Translations under genes and position numbers: made by a program
Assembly: GCF_002005165.1 (NCBI RefSeq)
Contig: NZ_CP019699.1
Coordinates: forward strand, 2,790,001-2,854,000
Direction of reading: 5' to 3'
DNA: 64,000 bases
Origin: Novibacillus thermophilus
Lineage (GTDB): Bacteria; Bacillota; Bacilli; Thermoactinomycetales; Novibacillaceae
Notes under the pieces: generated by a model
Databases searched by the model: none
Told to the model about the DNA's origin: nothing
Seen by the model: only the letters and a program-made list of their open reading frames with translations
In this document: one piece after another, positions 54,108 through 62,086 of the stretch
Layout of the letters: each line of letters begins with the position of its first letter
How positions within the stretch are numbered: position 1 is the stretch's first letter

Positions 54108-54854
54108 GTGAGTGAACCGGTTCAAACCCTGGACGGCTGGTACGCGCTGCACGATTTTCGCCTGATCGACTGGAAAGCCTGGAAACAAGCCGATCCGGAA
54201 GAACGAAAACAGATCGTCGAGGAATTTCTAGAGCTGACGGCTTCTTTCTCTGCCGTTGAAGAGGCGCGGAACGGCAGCTACGGCCAATATTCGATTGTCG
54301 GCCACAAAGCAGACCTCCTGTTTATCCACATGCGGCCGACAGTGGAAGAATTAAACCAACTGGAGCATCAATTCAACAAAACGCGGTTCGCTGACTTTTT
54401 GACGTCGCCTTATTCATATTTTTCAGTGGTTGAGCTGAGTGGTTACTTAGCCAAAGGAGACGCCGACCCAGACAGCAACCCTTACTTGCAAAAGCGGTTG
54501 AAACCAGTACTGCCGAAAACGAACCACGTCTGTTTTTACCCGATGAACAAAAAAAGGGAAGGGAACGACAACTGGTACATGCTGTCGATGGACGAACGGC
54601 GGGAGATGATGAAAAGCCACGGCATGATCGGACGCGCCTATGCCGATACGGTCACACAAATTATTACGGGGTCTGTCGGATTGGACGACTGGGAGTGGGG
54701 TGTGACGCTGTTTTCCGACGATCCGCTGCAGTTCAAAAAACTCATTTACGAAATGCGCTTCGACGAAGTGAGTGCTCGGTATGCAGAGTTTGGCTCCTTC
54801 CTCGTCGGAAACAGGTTGACGGAACAAAAGGTGAAGGACATGCTGCAAGTGTGA
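54108..54854 (+). CDS. hemQ: Coproheme decarboxylase HemQ
   Basis: HemQ performs the last step of the coproporphyrin-dependent haem pathway of Gram-positive bacteria, converting Fe-coproporphyrin III to haem b. The 248-aa chlorite-dismutase-fold protein has [16 protein letters not shown] and [10 protein letters not shown], with the proximal His and catalytic Tyr. GTG start after AAAGGAG. Confidence 0.95.
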   Translation: MSEPVQTLDGWYALHDFRLIDWKAWKQADPEERKQIVEEFLELTASFSAVEEARNGSYGQYSIVGHKADLLFIHMRPTVEELNQLEHQFNKTRFADFLTSPYSYFSVVELSGYLAKGDADPDSNPYLQKRLKPVLPKTNHVCFYPMNKKREGNDNWYMLSMDERREMMKSHGMIGRAYADTVTQIITGSVGLDDWEWGVTLFSDDPLQFKKLIYEMRFDEVSARYAEFGSFLVGNRLTEQKVKDMLQV

Positions 54855-55015
54855 CGCACGACGGAAGACGTCTTCGAAAGATGGTCGGGATGACACACTC
54901 CAATCCACGACGAGAAGGCCCGCATCCGCTCCTACGAGCTTATTGCGGAAACGTATGAGAAGCGTATGAATTGAAAGGAGATTGTTCGGAATAAAACGCA
55001 AGGAGACGTTAAGTC

Positions 55016-55483
55016 ATGGAGAGTCGTGGCATTAAATGCCATAAAGCGTTGCAACCGCCGTCCTGCTACCACCATCACAGTTGGATCATGGCATACCGCT
55101 CAATGAAAGCGGGCACAGAAGCGAGTTCGTGTTCCAACGACGAATTAGTAGAGCAGTTGCAGATGTTGTGGGATTCCGGAGGAAAAGACCTCTTTCGTGA
55201 GGGAGAAGCATTACTGTTCTCTGCGTATGCTAAGTACGCATCCCCCGATCAGCCGGAAATTGTGGAAAACCTGTTGGAACACGCACTGATTCGCAGCAAG
55301 GTGCAGCAACTGCTGACGCAACTTTCGATTTCCGAAGCGCTGATGCACGAACGGGGTTCCCTGTTGGAAGGGCGTATTCAAAAGGAAGAGCGCGTTCTCT
55401 TTCCTGTATTTAAACGGGCACTTCCCGAGGAAGAACTGGAGAAACTAAGCCTGGCATTTACAGAGATGACACAGCACCGATGA
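55016..55483 (+). CDS. Hemerythrin HHE-like protein
   Basis: A 155-aa protein. The C-terminal part LEGRIQKEERVLFPVFKRALPEEEL resembles the last helices of HHE domains (HxxxEE..LFP), but some metal-ligand His positions look replaced; an HHH cluster is at residues 19-21. A role in iron, NO or oxygen handling is possible. It overlaps mobA by 4 bases. Confidence 0.6.
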   Translation: MESRGIKCHKALQPPSCYHHHSWIMAYRSMKAGTEASSCSNDELVEQLQMLWDSGGKDLFREGEALLFSAYAKYASPDQPEIVENLLEHALIRSKVQQLLTQLSISEALMHERGSLLEGRIQKEERVLFPVFKRALPEEELEKLSLAFTEMTQHR

Positions 55484-56097
55484 ACCGGATCGTGTTGACA
55501 GGTGTCATCCTGGCCGGAGGACAGAACCGGCGGATGGGCGGCCGCGTCAAAGCTTTGTTGCCTTTCCACGGGGAACCAGTTATCGTAAGGCAAATTGGGC
55601 GAATGAAACGAATCTGTGATCAGATCATCGTCGTCACCCGTGACCGAGACCTTTTCTCCCAGACTGTGGGAGATTCTGCACGAATCGTCGAAGACCGCAT
55701 TCCAGGCAAAGGTCCCCTCAGCGGCATGCACGCGGCCTTCTCTGAGCTGAACAGCCAGGACGCGTGGGTGGTCGGCTGCGATATGCCTTTTATCAGTGAC
55801 CGGGCTGCCCTTCTGATGTGGGAACAGAAGCAGGAAACCGGGTGTGACGTTGTCGTACCGAAAATCGGCGGTAGAATCCAACCTTTGCACGGGATTTATG
55901 ACGTACGGTGCACACATCACGTAACGGGTCTTTTACAATCTGGTCAGTACCGGGTGAAAGAGCTGTTTAACCGGGTCAAGTGGGCGGCGGTAGAGGAAGG
56001 ACGTTTTCTTCAGCAAAAGATCGACATCCGGTTTGTGGTGAACGTGAATACACCAGAGGAGTATGAAGAGGCTTTAAGCCTGAAGGTGCACAGTTAG
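55480..56097 (+). CDS. mobA: Molybdenum cofactor guanylyltransferase
   Basis: MobA adds GMP to molybdopterin. The 205-aa nucleotidyltransferase has LAGGQNRRMGG near residue 11, the Lys of KALLPF, and GCDMPFI with a metal-binding Asp. Start overlaps the upstream stop (ATGA). Confidence 0.93.
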   Translation: MNRIVLTGVILAGGQNRRMGGRVKALLPFHGEPVIVRQIGRMKRICDQIIVVTRDRDLFSQTVGDSARIVEDRIPGKGPLSGMHAAFSELNSQDAWVVGCDMPFISDRAALLMWEQKQETGCDVVVPKIGGRIQPLHGIYDVRCTHHVTGLLQSGQYRVKELFNRVKWAAVEEGRFLQQKIDIRFVVNVNTPEEYEEALSLKVHS

Positions 56098-56180
56098 GCA
56101 GACCGTGGCGATTCAATCCCCTTGGGATGCCTTTGTTCTTTTGCAGTACGATGATTGATCATCCAGACCAGGAGATGGAG

Positions 56181-56972
56181 ATGAGAGGCTTCAGGTGGAG
56201 AGCGAAACACGTCGCAGTGCTCGTGATTTTCACGGTTCTGTCCAGTCTCACTGGCTGTCACAGAGGGGCCCTGCCCGAAACAGAACTAACTGTTTCCGCG
56301 GCAGCCAGCTTACTGGACGCCGTGGAGGACTTAAAAGCGGCCTACGAGGAAGAAACGGGTGTCAATGTCATTCTTAATGTTGGATCTTCCGGAGCCTTGC
56401 GAAGACAGATTGAACAGGGAGCCCCTGTTGACGTATTTGTGTCCGCGTCGGTCCAGCATGTGGAAGAACTCGTGGAACAGGGCAAAATCGAGGGAGAGAG
56501 CGTCGTCCCTCTGCTGACCAATACCCTTGTCCTCATCACGCCGGCGAGTGCAACGACAAGGGTCAAGTCGTTTTATGACTTGACAGATGATGAAGTGAAA
56601 CGCATTGCCGTCGCGTTTCCCGATTCGGTACCTGTCGGGCAGTACACCCGCGAATCACTGGAACATCTAAATCTGTGGGAGGTCCTATACGACAAGTTCG
56701 TCTTTGCCAAAGACGTGCGGCAAGTGCTGTCGTATGTGGAAGGGGAAAACGCCGAAGCGGGCTTTGTGTACAAAAGTGACGTCAGCATTTCATCGAAAGT
56801 GAAAGTCGCAGCGGAAGCCCGCTCTTCGTGGCATCAACCGATTGTTTACCCGGCAGCGGTCGTCGCCTCCACCGACCACAAGGAGGAAGCAGAAGCGTTT
56901 CTGAACTTTTTACAGTCGAGAGAAGCTGAAACGGTTTTTAAACAGTACGGCTTTTCATTACGGAAGAAGTGA
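56181..56972 (+). CDS. modA: Molybdate ABC transporter, substrate-binding lipoprotein
   Basis: A 263-aa type II binding protein for molybdate. Lipobox SLTGC near residue 26, SAAASLLDAVEDL, and NVGSSGALRRQIEQGAPVD are ModA motifs. ATG 56181 follows CAGGAG. It overlaps modB. Confidence 0.95.
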   Translation: MRGFRWRAKHVAVLVIFTVLSSLTGCHRGALPETELTVSAAASLLDAVEDLKAAYEEETGVNVILNVGSSGALRRQIEQGAPVDVFVSASVQHVEELVEQGKIEGESVVPLLTNTLVLITPASATTRVKSFYDLTDDEVKRIAVAFPDSVPVGQYTRESLEHLNLWEVLYDKFVFAKDVRQVLSYVEGENAEAGFVYKSDVSISSKVKVAAEARSSWHQPIVYPAAVVASTDHKEEAEAFLNFLQSREAETVFKQYGFSLRKK

Positions 56973-57646
56973 ACGGCGTGCACGGAGTTTTCTCACCGGA
57001 ATTTACATCACCGATCATGTTGTCACTGCAAGTGGCCTCAGTGTCGTCTTTGCTCGTCCTCATTGTCGGCATTTTCGCAGCTAAAGTGATGTCGGAATGG
57101 GCATTTCGCGGCAAAGTTGTGGTGGAAACAGCCCTGTTGCTTCCCCTCGTGTTGCCGCCTTCTGTCGTTGGATTTACTTTGTTAGTCATATTCGGGAGAC
57201 AAAGTCCTGTCGGCCGGGTGTTCGAATGGCTGTTCCATCAGCCCCTCGTCTTTACTTGGTGGGCCGCGGTAGGGGCCGCTGCAGTCGTGGCATTTCCCCT
57301 CATGTACCAGTCGGTAAAAGGGGGCTTGACGTCCATTGACCGTGAGGTCATCGACGCCGCCCGTTCCGACGGGGCGAGTGAACGGCAACTGTTTGTCTAC
57401 ATCACGTTACCGCTTGCCACAAAGTTTATCGTTTCCGGGTGGGTGCTCAGCTTTGCCCGGGCCCTAGGCGAGTTTGGCGCCACGCTGATGGTGGCCGGCA
57501 GCATTCCTGGGAAAACCCAGACGATTGCAACAGCTATTTACGTGGCGGTGGAAGCGAACGACATGAGGTTGGCTGCTTTGTGGGTGGGTGCCACGGTCGT
57601 CGTGTCCTTCTTGATGCTCCTCTTTGTGCAAATTTACCAGAGGTGA
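56969..57646 (+). CDS. modB: Molybdate ABC transporter, permease
   Basis: A 225-aa permease with about five membrane segments and the EAA loop IDAARSDGASERQLF...LP. GTG 56969 overlaps the modA stop (GTGA). No ATPase (modC) gene follows; the transporter must use an ATPase encoded elsewhere. Confidence 0.95.
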   Translation: MNGVHGVFSPEFTSPIMLSLQVASVSSLLVLIVGIFAAKVMSEWAFRGKVVVETALLLPLVLPPSVVGFTLLVIFGRQSPVGRVFEWLFHQPLVFTWWAAVGAAAVVAFPLMYQSVKGGLTSIDREVIDAARSDGASERQLFVYITLPLATKFIVSGWVLSFARALGEFGATLMVAGSIPGKTQTIATAIYVAVEANDMRLAALWVGATVVVSFLMLLFVQIYQR

Positions 57647-57730
57647 GTCGCCGAAAACCAACATATGCCAAATAAAAGGGTTTCCAAGTGTGCTAAGATA
57701 GAGACACATCCACATAGGGGAGGTGGTCAA

Positions 57731-59143
57731 TTGAAAGGGCATGAAATGTTCACTGAGATGGAATTGGAAGCGATCGTCCGCTTCTCCCACGACAATATCG
57801 TCATTGCCGACGGAGAGGGCACTGTGTTGCGCGTCAGCCCCAACTGCACGGACATTTACGGAAAAGAACCGTCGTACTTAATTGGCAAGACTGTGTTTCA
57901 ACTGGAGAAGGAACGCATTTTTGCTCCCTCTGTGACCGTCAGAGTGTTAAAAGACAAAAAGGAAACTCAGGTCATGCAAAAGACGAAAAACGGACGCATC
58001 GTGATGGCGACAGGCATTCCCATTTACGATGACAACCGAAACATCGTCAGGGTCATCAGTTTTTCCCACGATTTGACCGAACTCGAGCGGCTAAAAAACG
58101 ACTACGAAGCGTTGCAGGCCAAAATGGAACGGTATGAAACCGAGATCGAAGAATTGAAAGAAAAGGTAGCAAAGGACCAACACATCGTTGTGAAGAGCCC
58201 AAACATGGAAAAAATATGGAAACTCGTGAACAGGGTCGCTCGGTCGGATGCGACGGTGCTCTTTTTGGGAGAATCGGGAGTGGGGAAAAACGTCTTTGCC
58301 CGCGCCTTACACGACGGAAGTACACGAAGGGAGGAAAGGTTCATCGAAGTCAACTGTGGCGCCGTTCCCAAGAACTTATTTGAATCGGAAATGTTCGGAT
58401 ACGAGGGAGGCGCGTTTACAGGTGCGGACAAACGGGGAAAACCCGGCATTTTTGAAATGGCGGATAAAGGGACGTTGTTTCTCGATGAAATTGCAGAACT
58501 GCCCTTGGACATGCAAGTGAAGCTGCTGCAAGTACTGCAGGAAAGGAAAGTGACGAGAATCGGCGGAAGGGAAGCCAAGCCCGTGGATTTTCGACTCGTA
58601 GCGGCGACGAACCAGGATTTAGAGAGCCTGGTGAAACAAAAAAAGTTTCGCCAAGACTTGTTCTACCGTTTGAATGTCGTTCCCATCGCGATCCCGCCGT
58701 TACGCGAACGCAAAGAAGATATTTATCAACTGGCGCACTACTACTTGTCCAAATTTAATGAGAAATACAACATGCACAAAATGCTCCACACCGCAACGGT
58801 TGACGCGCTTATCCACTACGATTGGCCCGGGAATGTGCGGGAACTGGAAAACTTGATGGAACGTCTCGTCATCACGTCTGAAAGGAACACGATATACCCC
58901 CATCACCTTCCTTTCGCCACCCGAGAGGAAGCAGGTGACTACGAAAAGCACGATTGGAGTGTGTTAGAGACATTTGAACACCGGGGCCTGACCCTGCAAG
59001 AGGCCTTGAGAGAAGTGGAGAAAAACTGGCTTACGAGGGCGTATCGCCAATATAAAACAACGTATGAGATGGCGCAGTATTTAGGGGTGAGTCAGTCGAC
59101 AGTCGTCCGGCGGCTAAAAAAATACGGCATTAATTCAAAATGA
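57731..59143 (+). CDS. Sigma-54-dependent transcriptional activator with PAS sensor
   Basis: A 470-aa enhancer-binding protein. Order: PAS domain (about 10-115), a coiled linker (about 116-150), the AAA+ domain with Walker A GESGVGKN (180-187), sigma-54 contact loop GAFTGA (227-232), Walker B TLFLDE (248-253), and a C-terminal Fis-type helix-turn-helix (MAQYLGVSQSTVVRRL). The TTG at 57731 after AGGGGAGGTGG gives a clean PAS start; a further ATG upstream at 57665 is less likely. It stands directly before a sigma-54 promoter and probably controls the ureohydrolase and aldehyde dehydrogenase. Confidence 0.94.
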   Translation: MKGHEMFTEMELEAIVRFSHDNIVIADGEGTVLRVSPNCTDIYGKEPSYLIGKTVFQLEKERIFAPSVTVRVLKDKKETQVMQKTKNGRIVMATGIPIYDDNRNIVRVISFSHDLTELERLKNDYEALQAKMERYETEIEELKEKVAKDQHIVVKSPNMEKIWKLVNRVARSDATVLFLGESGVGKNVFARALHDGSTRREERFIEVNCGAVPKNLFESEMFGYEGGAFTGADKRGKPGIFEMADKGTLFLDEIAELPLDMQVKLLQVLQERKVTRIGGREAKPVDFRLVAATNQDLESLVKQKKFRQDLFYRLNVVPIAIPPLRERKEDIYQLAHYYLSKFNEKYNMHKMLHTATVDALIHYDWPGNVRELENLMERLVITSERNTIYPHHLPFATREEAGDYEKHDWSVLETFEHRGLTLQEALREVEKNWLTRAYRQYKTTYEMAQYLGVSQSTVVRRLKKYGINSK

Positions 59144-59160
59144 ATGAAATCATTCAAAAT
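59137..59160 (+). promoter_or_regulatory. Palindromic activator site (UAS) upstream of speB
   Basis: TGAATGAAATCATTCA (59141-59156) is a perfect palindrome with a 2-base centre, flanked on both sides by ATTCAAAATGAAT-like repeats. The regulator stop codon TGA at 59141-59143 is part of it. It lies 81 bases upstream of the -24 element, a usual distance for enhancer-binding proteins. Confidence 0.7.
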
Positions 59161-59236
59161 GAATCGACACAGTGATCATAATTCAGGATTGAATCGGATG
59201 ATGACGGGTCACAATAGGAATACTCGTCTTTTTTTT

Positions 59237-59252
59237 TGGCACGATATTTGCA
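59237..59252 (+). promoter_or_regulatory. Sigma-54 (-24/-12) promoter of speB
   Basis: TGGCACGATATTTGCA matches TGGCAC-N5-TTGCA exactly: GG at 59238-59239 and GC at 59250-59251 are separated by the required 10 bases. It is 44 bases before the speB start. Confidence 0.92.
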
Positions 59253-59295
59253 AAAGCTTTAAAGGGGATCGAGATTTTTGTATAGGGGGAGAATC

Positions 59296-60246
59296 ATGTA
59301 CGGACCGAAAGACTCTTCTCAATCACCTCGCTTTTGCGGGACGCGAACGTTTATGAGACTGGAGCAAATCCGGACGACGGAAAATGTAGACTTTGTCGTC
59401 GCAGGTGTGCCGTTCGACACAGCGGCGTCCAACCGCACGGGACAGCGCTACGGTCCTCAACACATTCGCAATTTTTCCGTACTGTTGAGGCCGTACAATC
59501 CGGATCAAGACATCAACATTTTCGATTACTGTTCTGGGGTAGACTATGGAGACATCGACGTCATACCCGGCAACGTTCACCGGACGTACGACAACATTGA
59601 GAAAGAACTGACACACATTTTGAACCAGTCTGTAACGCCGATTCTCATGGGAGGCGACCACTCCATTACACTGGGGCATTTACGGGCCTTTCACAAGAAG
59701 TACGGCCCTGTCGCTCTCATTCAGTTCGATTCCCACGGCGACACGTGGGACCACTACTACGGCGAAAAGTATATGCACGGAACGCCTTTCCGCCGGGCGG
59801 TGGAAGAGGGCCTGCTCGACGTCGACCACTCCATCCAAATCGGAATGCGCGGTCCGCTGTACGGTCCCGAGGACATTGACGATGCAAGGCAACTCGGATT
59901 TCACGTGTTGACGATGCGGGACGTGCGGCGGCTGGGGTATGACGACGTGATCAAACAAATTCACGAGCGGGTAGGGGATCGACCGGCCTTCGTTACCTTT
60001 GACATTGATTTTGTCGATCCGGCTTACGCACCGGGGACCGGAACACCGGAAGTCGGAGGGCCGACCAGTTACGAAGCGTTGGAGTTTGTCAGGGGACTGG
60101 ACGGTCTGAACTTAGTAGGCTTTGATCTCGTCGAGGTACTGCCTGCATACGACAGTGGTGAAATGACAGCCATAGCGGCTTCAGCCGTTATGTACGAGAT
60201 GATTACCCTAGTGGCGCTGAAAAAGCGTCGCGAACGAGAGGGCTAA
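59296..60246 (+). CDS. speB: Agmatinase-family ureohydrolase
   Basis: A 316-aa binuclear-manganese ureohydrolase. Metal ligands are visible in GGDHS (His122), DSHGD (Asp145, His147, Asp149) and FDIDFVDP (Asp236, Asp238); HGTPFRRA and APGTGTPEVGG are conserved. Agmatinase (agmatine to putrescine and urea) is the default call. Guanidinobutyrase or another guanidino-compound hydrolase is equally compatible, especially with an aldehyde dehydrogenase next to it. The ATG at 59296 follows GGGGGAG. Confidence 0.88.
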   Translation: MYGPKDSSQSPRFCGTRTFMRLEQIRTTENVDFVVAGVPFDTAASNRTGQRYGPQHIRNFSVLLRPYNPDQDINIFDYCSGVDYGDIDVIPGNVHRTYDNIEKELTHILNQSVTPILMGGDHSITLGHLRAFHKKYGPVALIQFDSHGDTWDHYYGEKYMHGTPFRRAVEEGLLDVDHSIQIGMRGPLYGPEDIDDARQLGFHVLTMRDVRRLGYDDVIKQIHERVGDRPAFVTFDIDFVDPAYAPGTGTPEVGGPTSYEALEFVRGLDGLNLVGFDLVEVLPAYDSGEMTAIAASAVMYEMITLVALKKRREREG

Positions 60247-60331
60247 GAAAACGTCAGTCGCAGGTTCAAGAGATTACAAGTGTTTAAGGTTAAAAGACAG
60301 GGCAGCTTTTGGACAGGAGGTGCCTGGAAAA

Positions 60332-61780
60332 GTGACTCAATTGTTTATTAGCGGCCAGTGGGTTGAGGGAGAGGGGGACGAACGAAAAATTGTCAATCCG
60401 GCCAACGGAGACGTAATCGACGCAGTCCGTGACGCGACACCGGACCAAGTGTCAGATGCGATCAGCGCAGCTCTTAACGCCTTCGAACGGACGGATTGGG
60501 CGACGAACGTCAAGAGACGTATCGACGTGCTGCGGCGCACGGCGGACGCCGTCCACCAACGCGCCGACGAAATCGCCCGGATAGAGACAGAAAATACGGG
60601 GAAACCGATCCGGGAAGCTCGTTTAGATGTGGAAGACAGTATCACGTGTTTACACTATTACGCCGATCTGGTGGAAAATCGGACGCCTTGGACAAAAACG
60701 ATGCCGGACGGCACCACGAGCCGTGTAGTGGAAGAACCGGTCGGTGTTACGGGTTTAATCGTCCCGTGGAATTTCCCGCTGTTGTTAGCCGTATGGAAAC
60801 TGGCTCCAGCTCTGGCTGCCGGCAATACAGTCATCCTAAAGCCGTCTGAGTTGACACCGCTCAGCATTGCGCGTTTGACTGACCTGCTTCACGCATCCGG
60901 TTTGCCCGAAGGAGCGTTTAACCTCGTCCTCGGAGGCGGGGAAGTGGGACAGGGAATCGTCCGCGATCCCCGTGTGGACAAAGTATCCTTTACCGGGAGT
61001 GTCGCAACAGGTCAGGCGGTTTACGCTCAGTGCGCCGAAACATTGAAGCGCGTCTCCCTTGAATTGGGAGGAAAATCGCCGCTCATCATCTTCGATGACA
61101 TCGATCTGGACCATGCGGCCGAGTGGATGATGTTCGGTTCGTTTTTCAACCAGGGCGAAGTGTGTGTTGCGGCATCCCGCATTCTCGTCCATGAGCGGAT
61201 ATTCAAGCCGTTTACAGAACGGCTTATCCAGCGCGCCCAAAACATCAACATAGGCGATCCTCTATCGGAAGAGACAGAGTTAGGGCCCCTCGTTAGCGCC
61301 TCTCACTTGGCCAAAGTGCAGTCGTATGTGGAGATAGGAAAGCATGAAGGGGCGCGTTGCTTGTTTGGAGGAGAGGCCCTCGAACAGAAACCGGGCTACT
61401 TTTTTCAACCTACCGTGTTCGTCGATGTGAAGCAGGACATGCGCATCGTGCAGGAAGAGATTTTCGGCCCCGTGGCCACCGTTCAGCCGTTTCAACACGA
61501 AGAAGAGGCCATCGCATTGGCAAACGGGACGAAATACGGGCTGGCTGCCGGCATACTCACCAATGATACCGATCGGGCAGAGCGAGTGGCTTCCCAGATA
61601 AAAGCTGGAACGATTTGGATAAACGGGTATCACACGCCTTACGTGGAGGCGCCGTGGGGCGGATTTAAATTCAGCGGCATGGGCAGGGAACTCGGTCCTC
61701 ACGGTTTAGCCCATTACGTCGAATACAAACACGTGAACGCGCGGCCAAAGTTTGATCAGCTCGGATGGTATTCTTCATGA
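60332..61780 (+). CDS. Betaine/aminoaldehyde dehydrogenase-type ALDH
   Basis: A 482-aa NAD-dependent aldehyde dehydrogenase. PWNFP (Asn147), LELGGKSP (catalytic base Glu244) and NQGEVCVAASR (nucleophile Cys278) are intact. The sequence is of the betaine/4-aminobutyraldehyde/guanidinobutyraldehyde dehydrogenase group. GTG 60332 lies 11 bases after AGGAGG; the GTG at 60320 overlaps it. Likely co-transcribed with speB. Confidence 0.9.
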   Translation: MTQLFISGQWVEGEGDERKIVNPANGDVIDAVRDATPDQVSDAISAALNAFERTDWATNVKRRIDVLRRTADAVHQRADEIARIETENTGKPIREARLDVEDSITCLHYYADLVENRTPWTKTMPDGTTSRVVEEPVGVTGLIVPWNFPLLLAVWKLAPALAAGNTVILKPSELTPLSIARLTDLLHASGLPEGAFNLVLGGGEVGQGIVRDPRVDKVSFTGSVATGQAVYAQCAETLKRVSLELGGKSPLIIFDDIDLDHAAEWMMFGSFFNQGEVCVAASRILVHERIFKPFTERLIQRAQNINIGDPLSEETELGPLVSASHLAKVQSYVEIGKHEGARCLFGGEALEQKPGYFFQPTVFVDVKQDMRIVQEEIFGPVATVQPFQHEEEAIALANGTKYGLAAGILTNDTDRAERVASQIKAGTIWINGYHTPYVEAPWGGFKFSGMGRELGPHGLAHYVEYKHVNARPKFDQLGWYSS

Positions 61781-61789
61781 AAGGAGGGC

Positions 61790-62040
61790 ACGATTTGGCT
61801 TGCCCGATTCTGTTGCGCACAACGGTTGTACTTGACCCGGCGTTTCCAGCCGGGTCGGGTTAGCCGCATTCTCGTTGTAACGGACCGTGTCATTCGGGAA
61901 GCAGGGCTCATTGAAGGCGTTTTAAACAGTTTAAAAAAGACGCGTTCCCCTGCGTCGTATTCAACAAACTTTCTGGCGTTCAGCTTTTCGGTCCGCAAGA
62001 CTTTCAACAGTTGCGAACGTGGCTAAAACGACACCGATAA
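61790..62040 (+). pseudogene. Relic of an iron-containing alcohol dehydrogenase
   Basis: The segment RILVVTDRVIREAGLIEGVL (61862-61921) is the nucleotide-binding start of type III (Fe) alcohol dehydrogenases. The frame breaks around 61940, where another frame continues as FPCVVFNKLSGVQLFG, then ends. No catalytic domain remains. It occupies the space between the aldehyde dehydrogenase and the transporter, about 306 bases without an intact gene. Confidence 0.6.
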
Positions 62041-62086
62041 CGGCAACTGTCTTAAAATATTTTCGTTCCTTGAAAGGATGGTTGTC

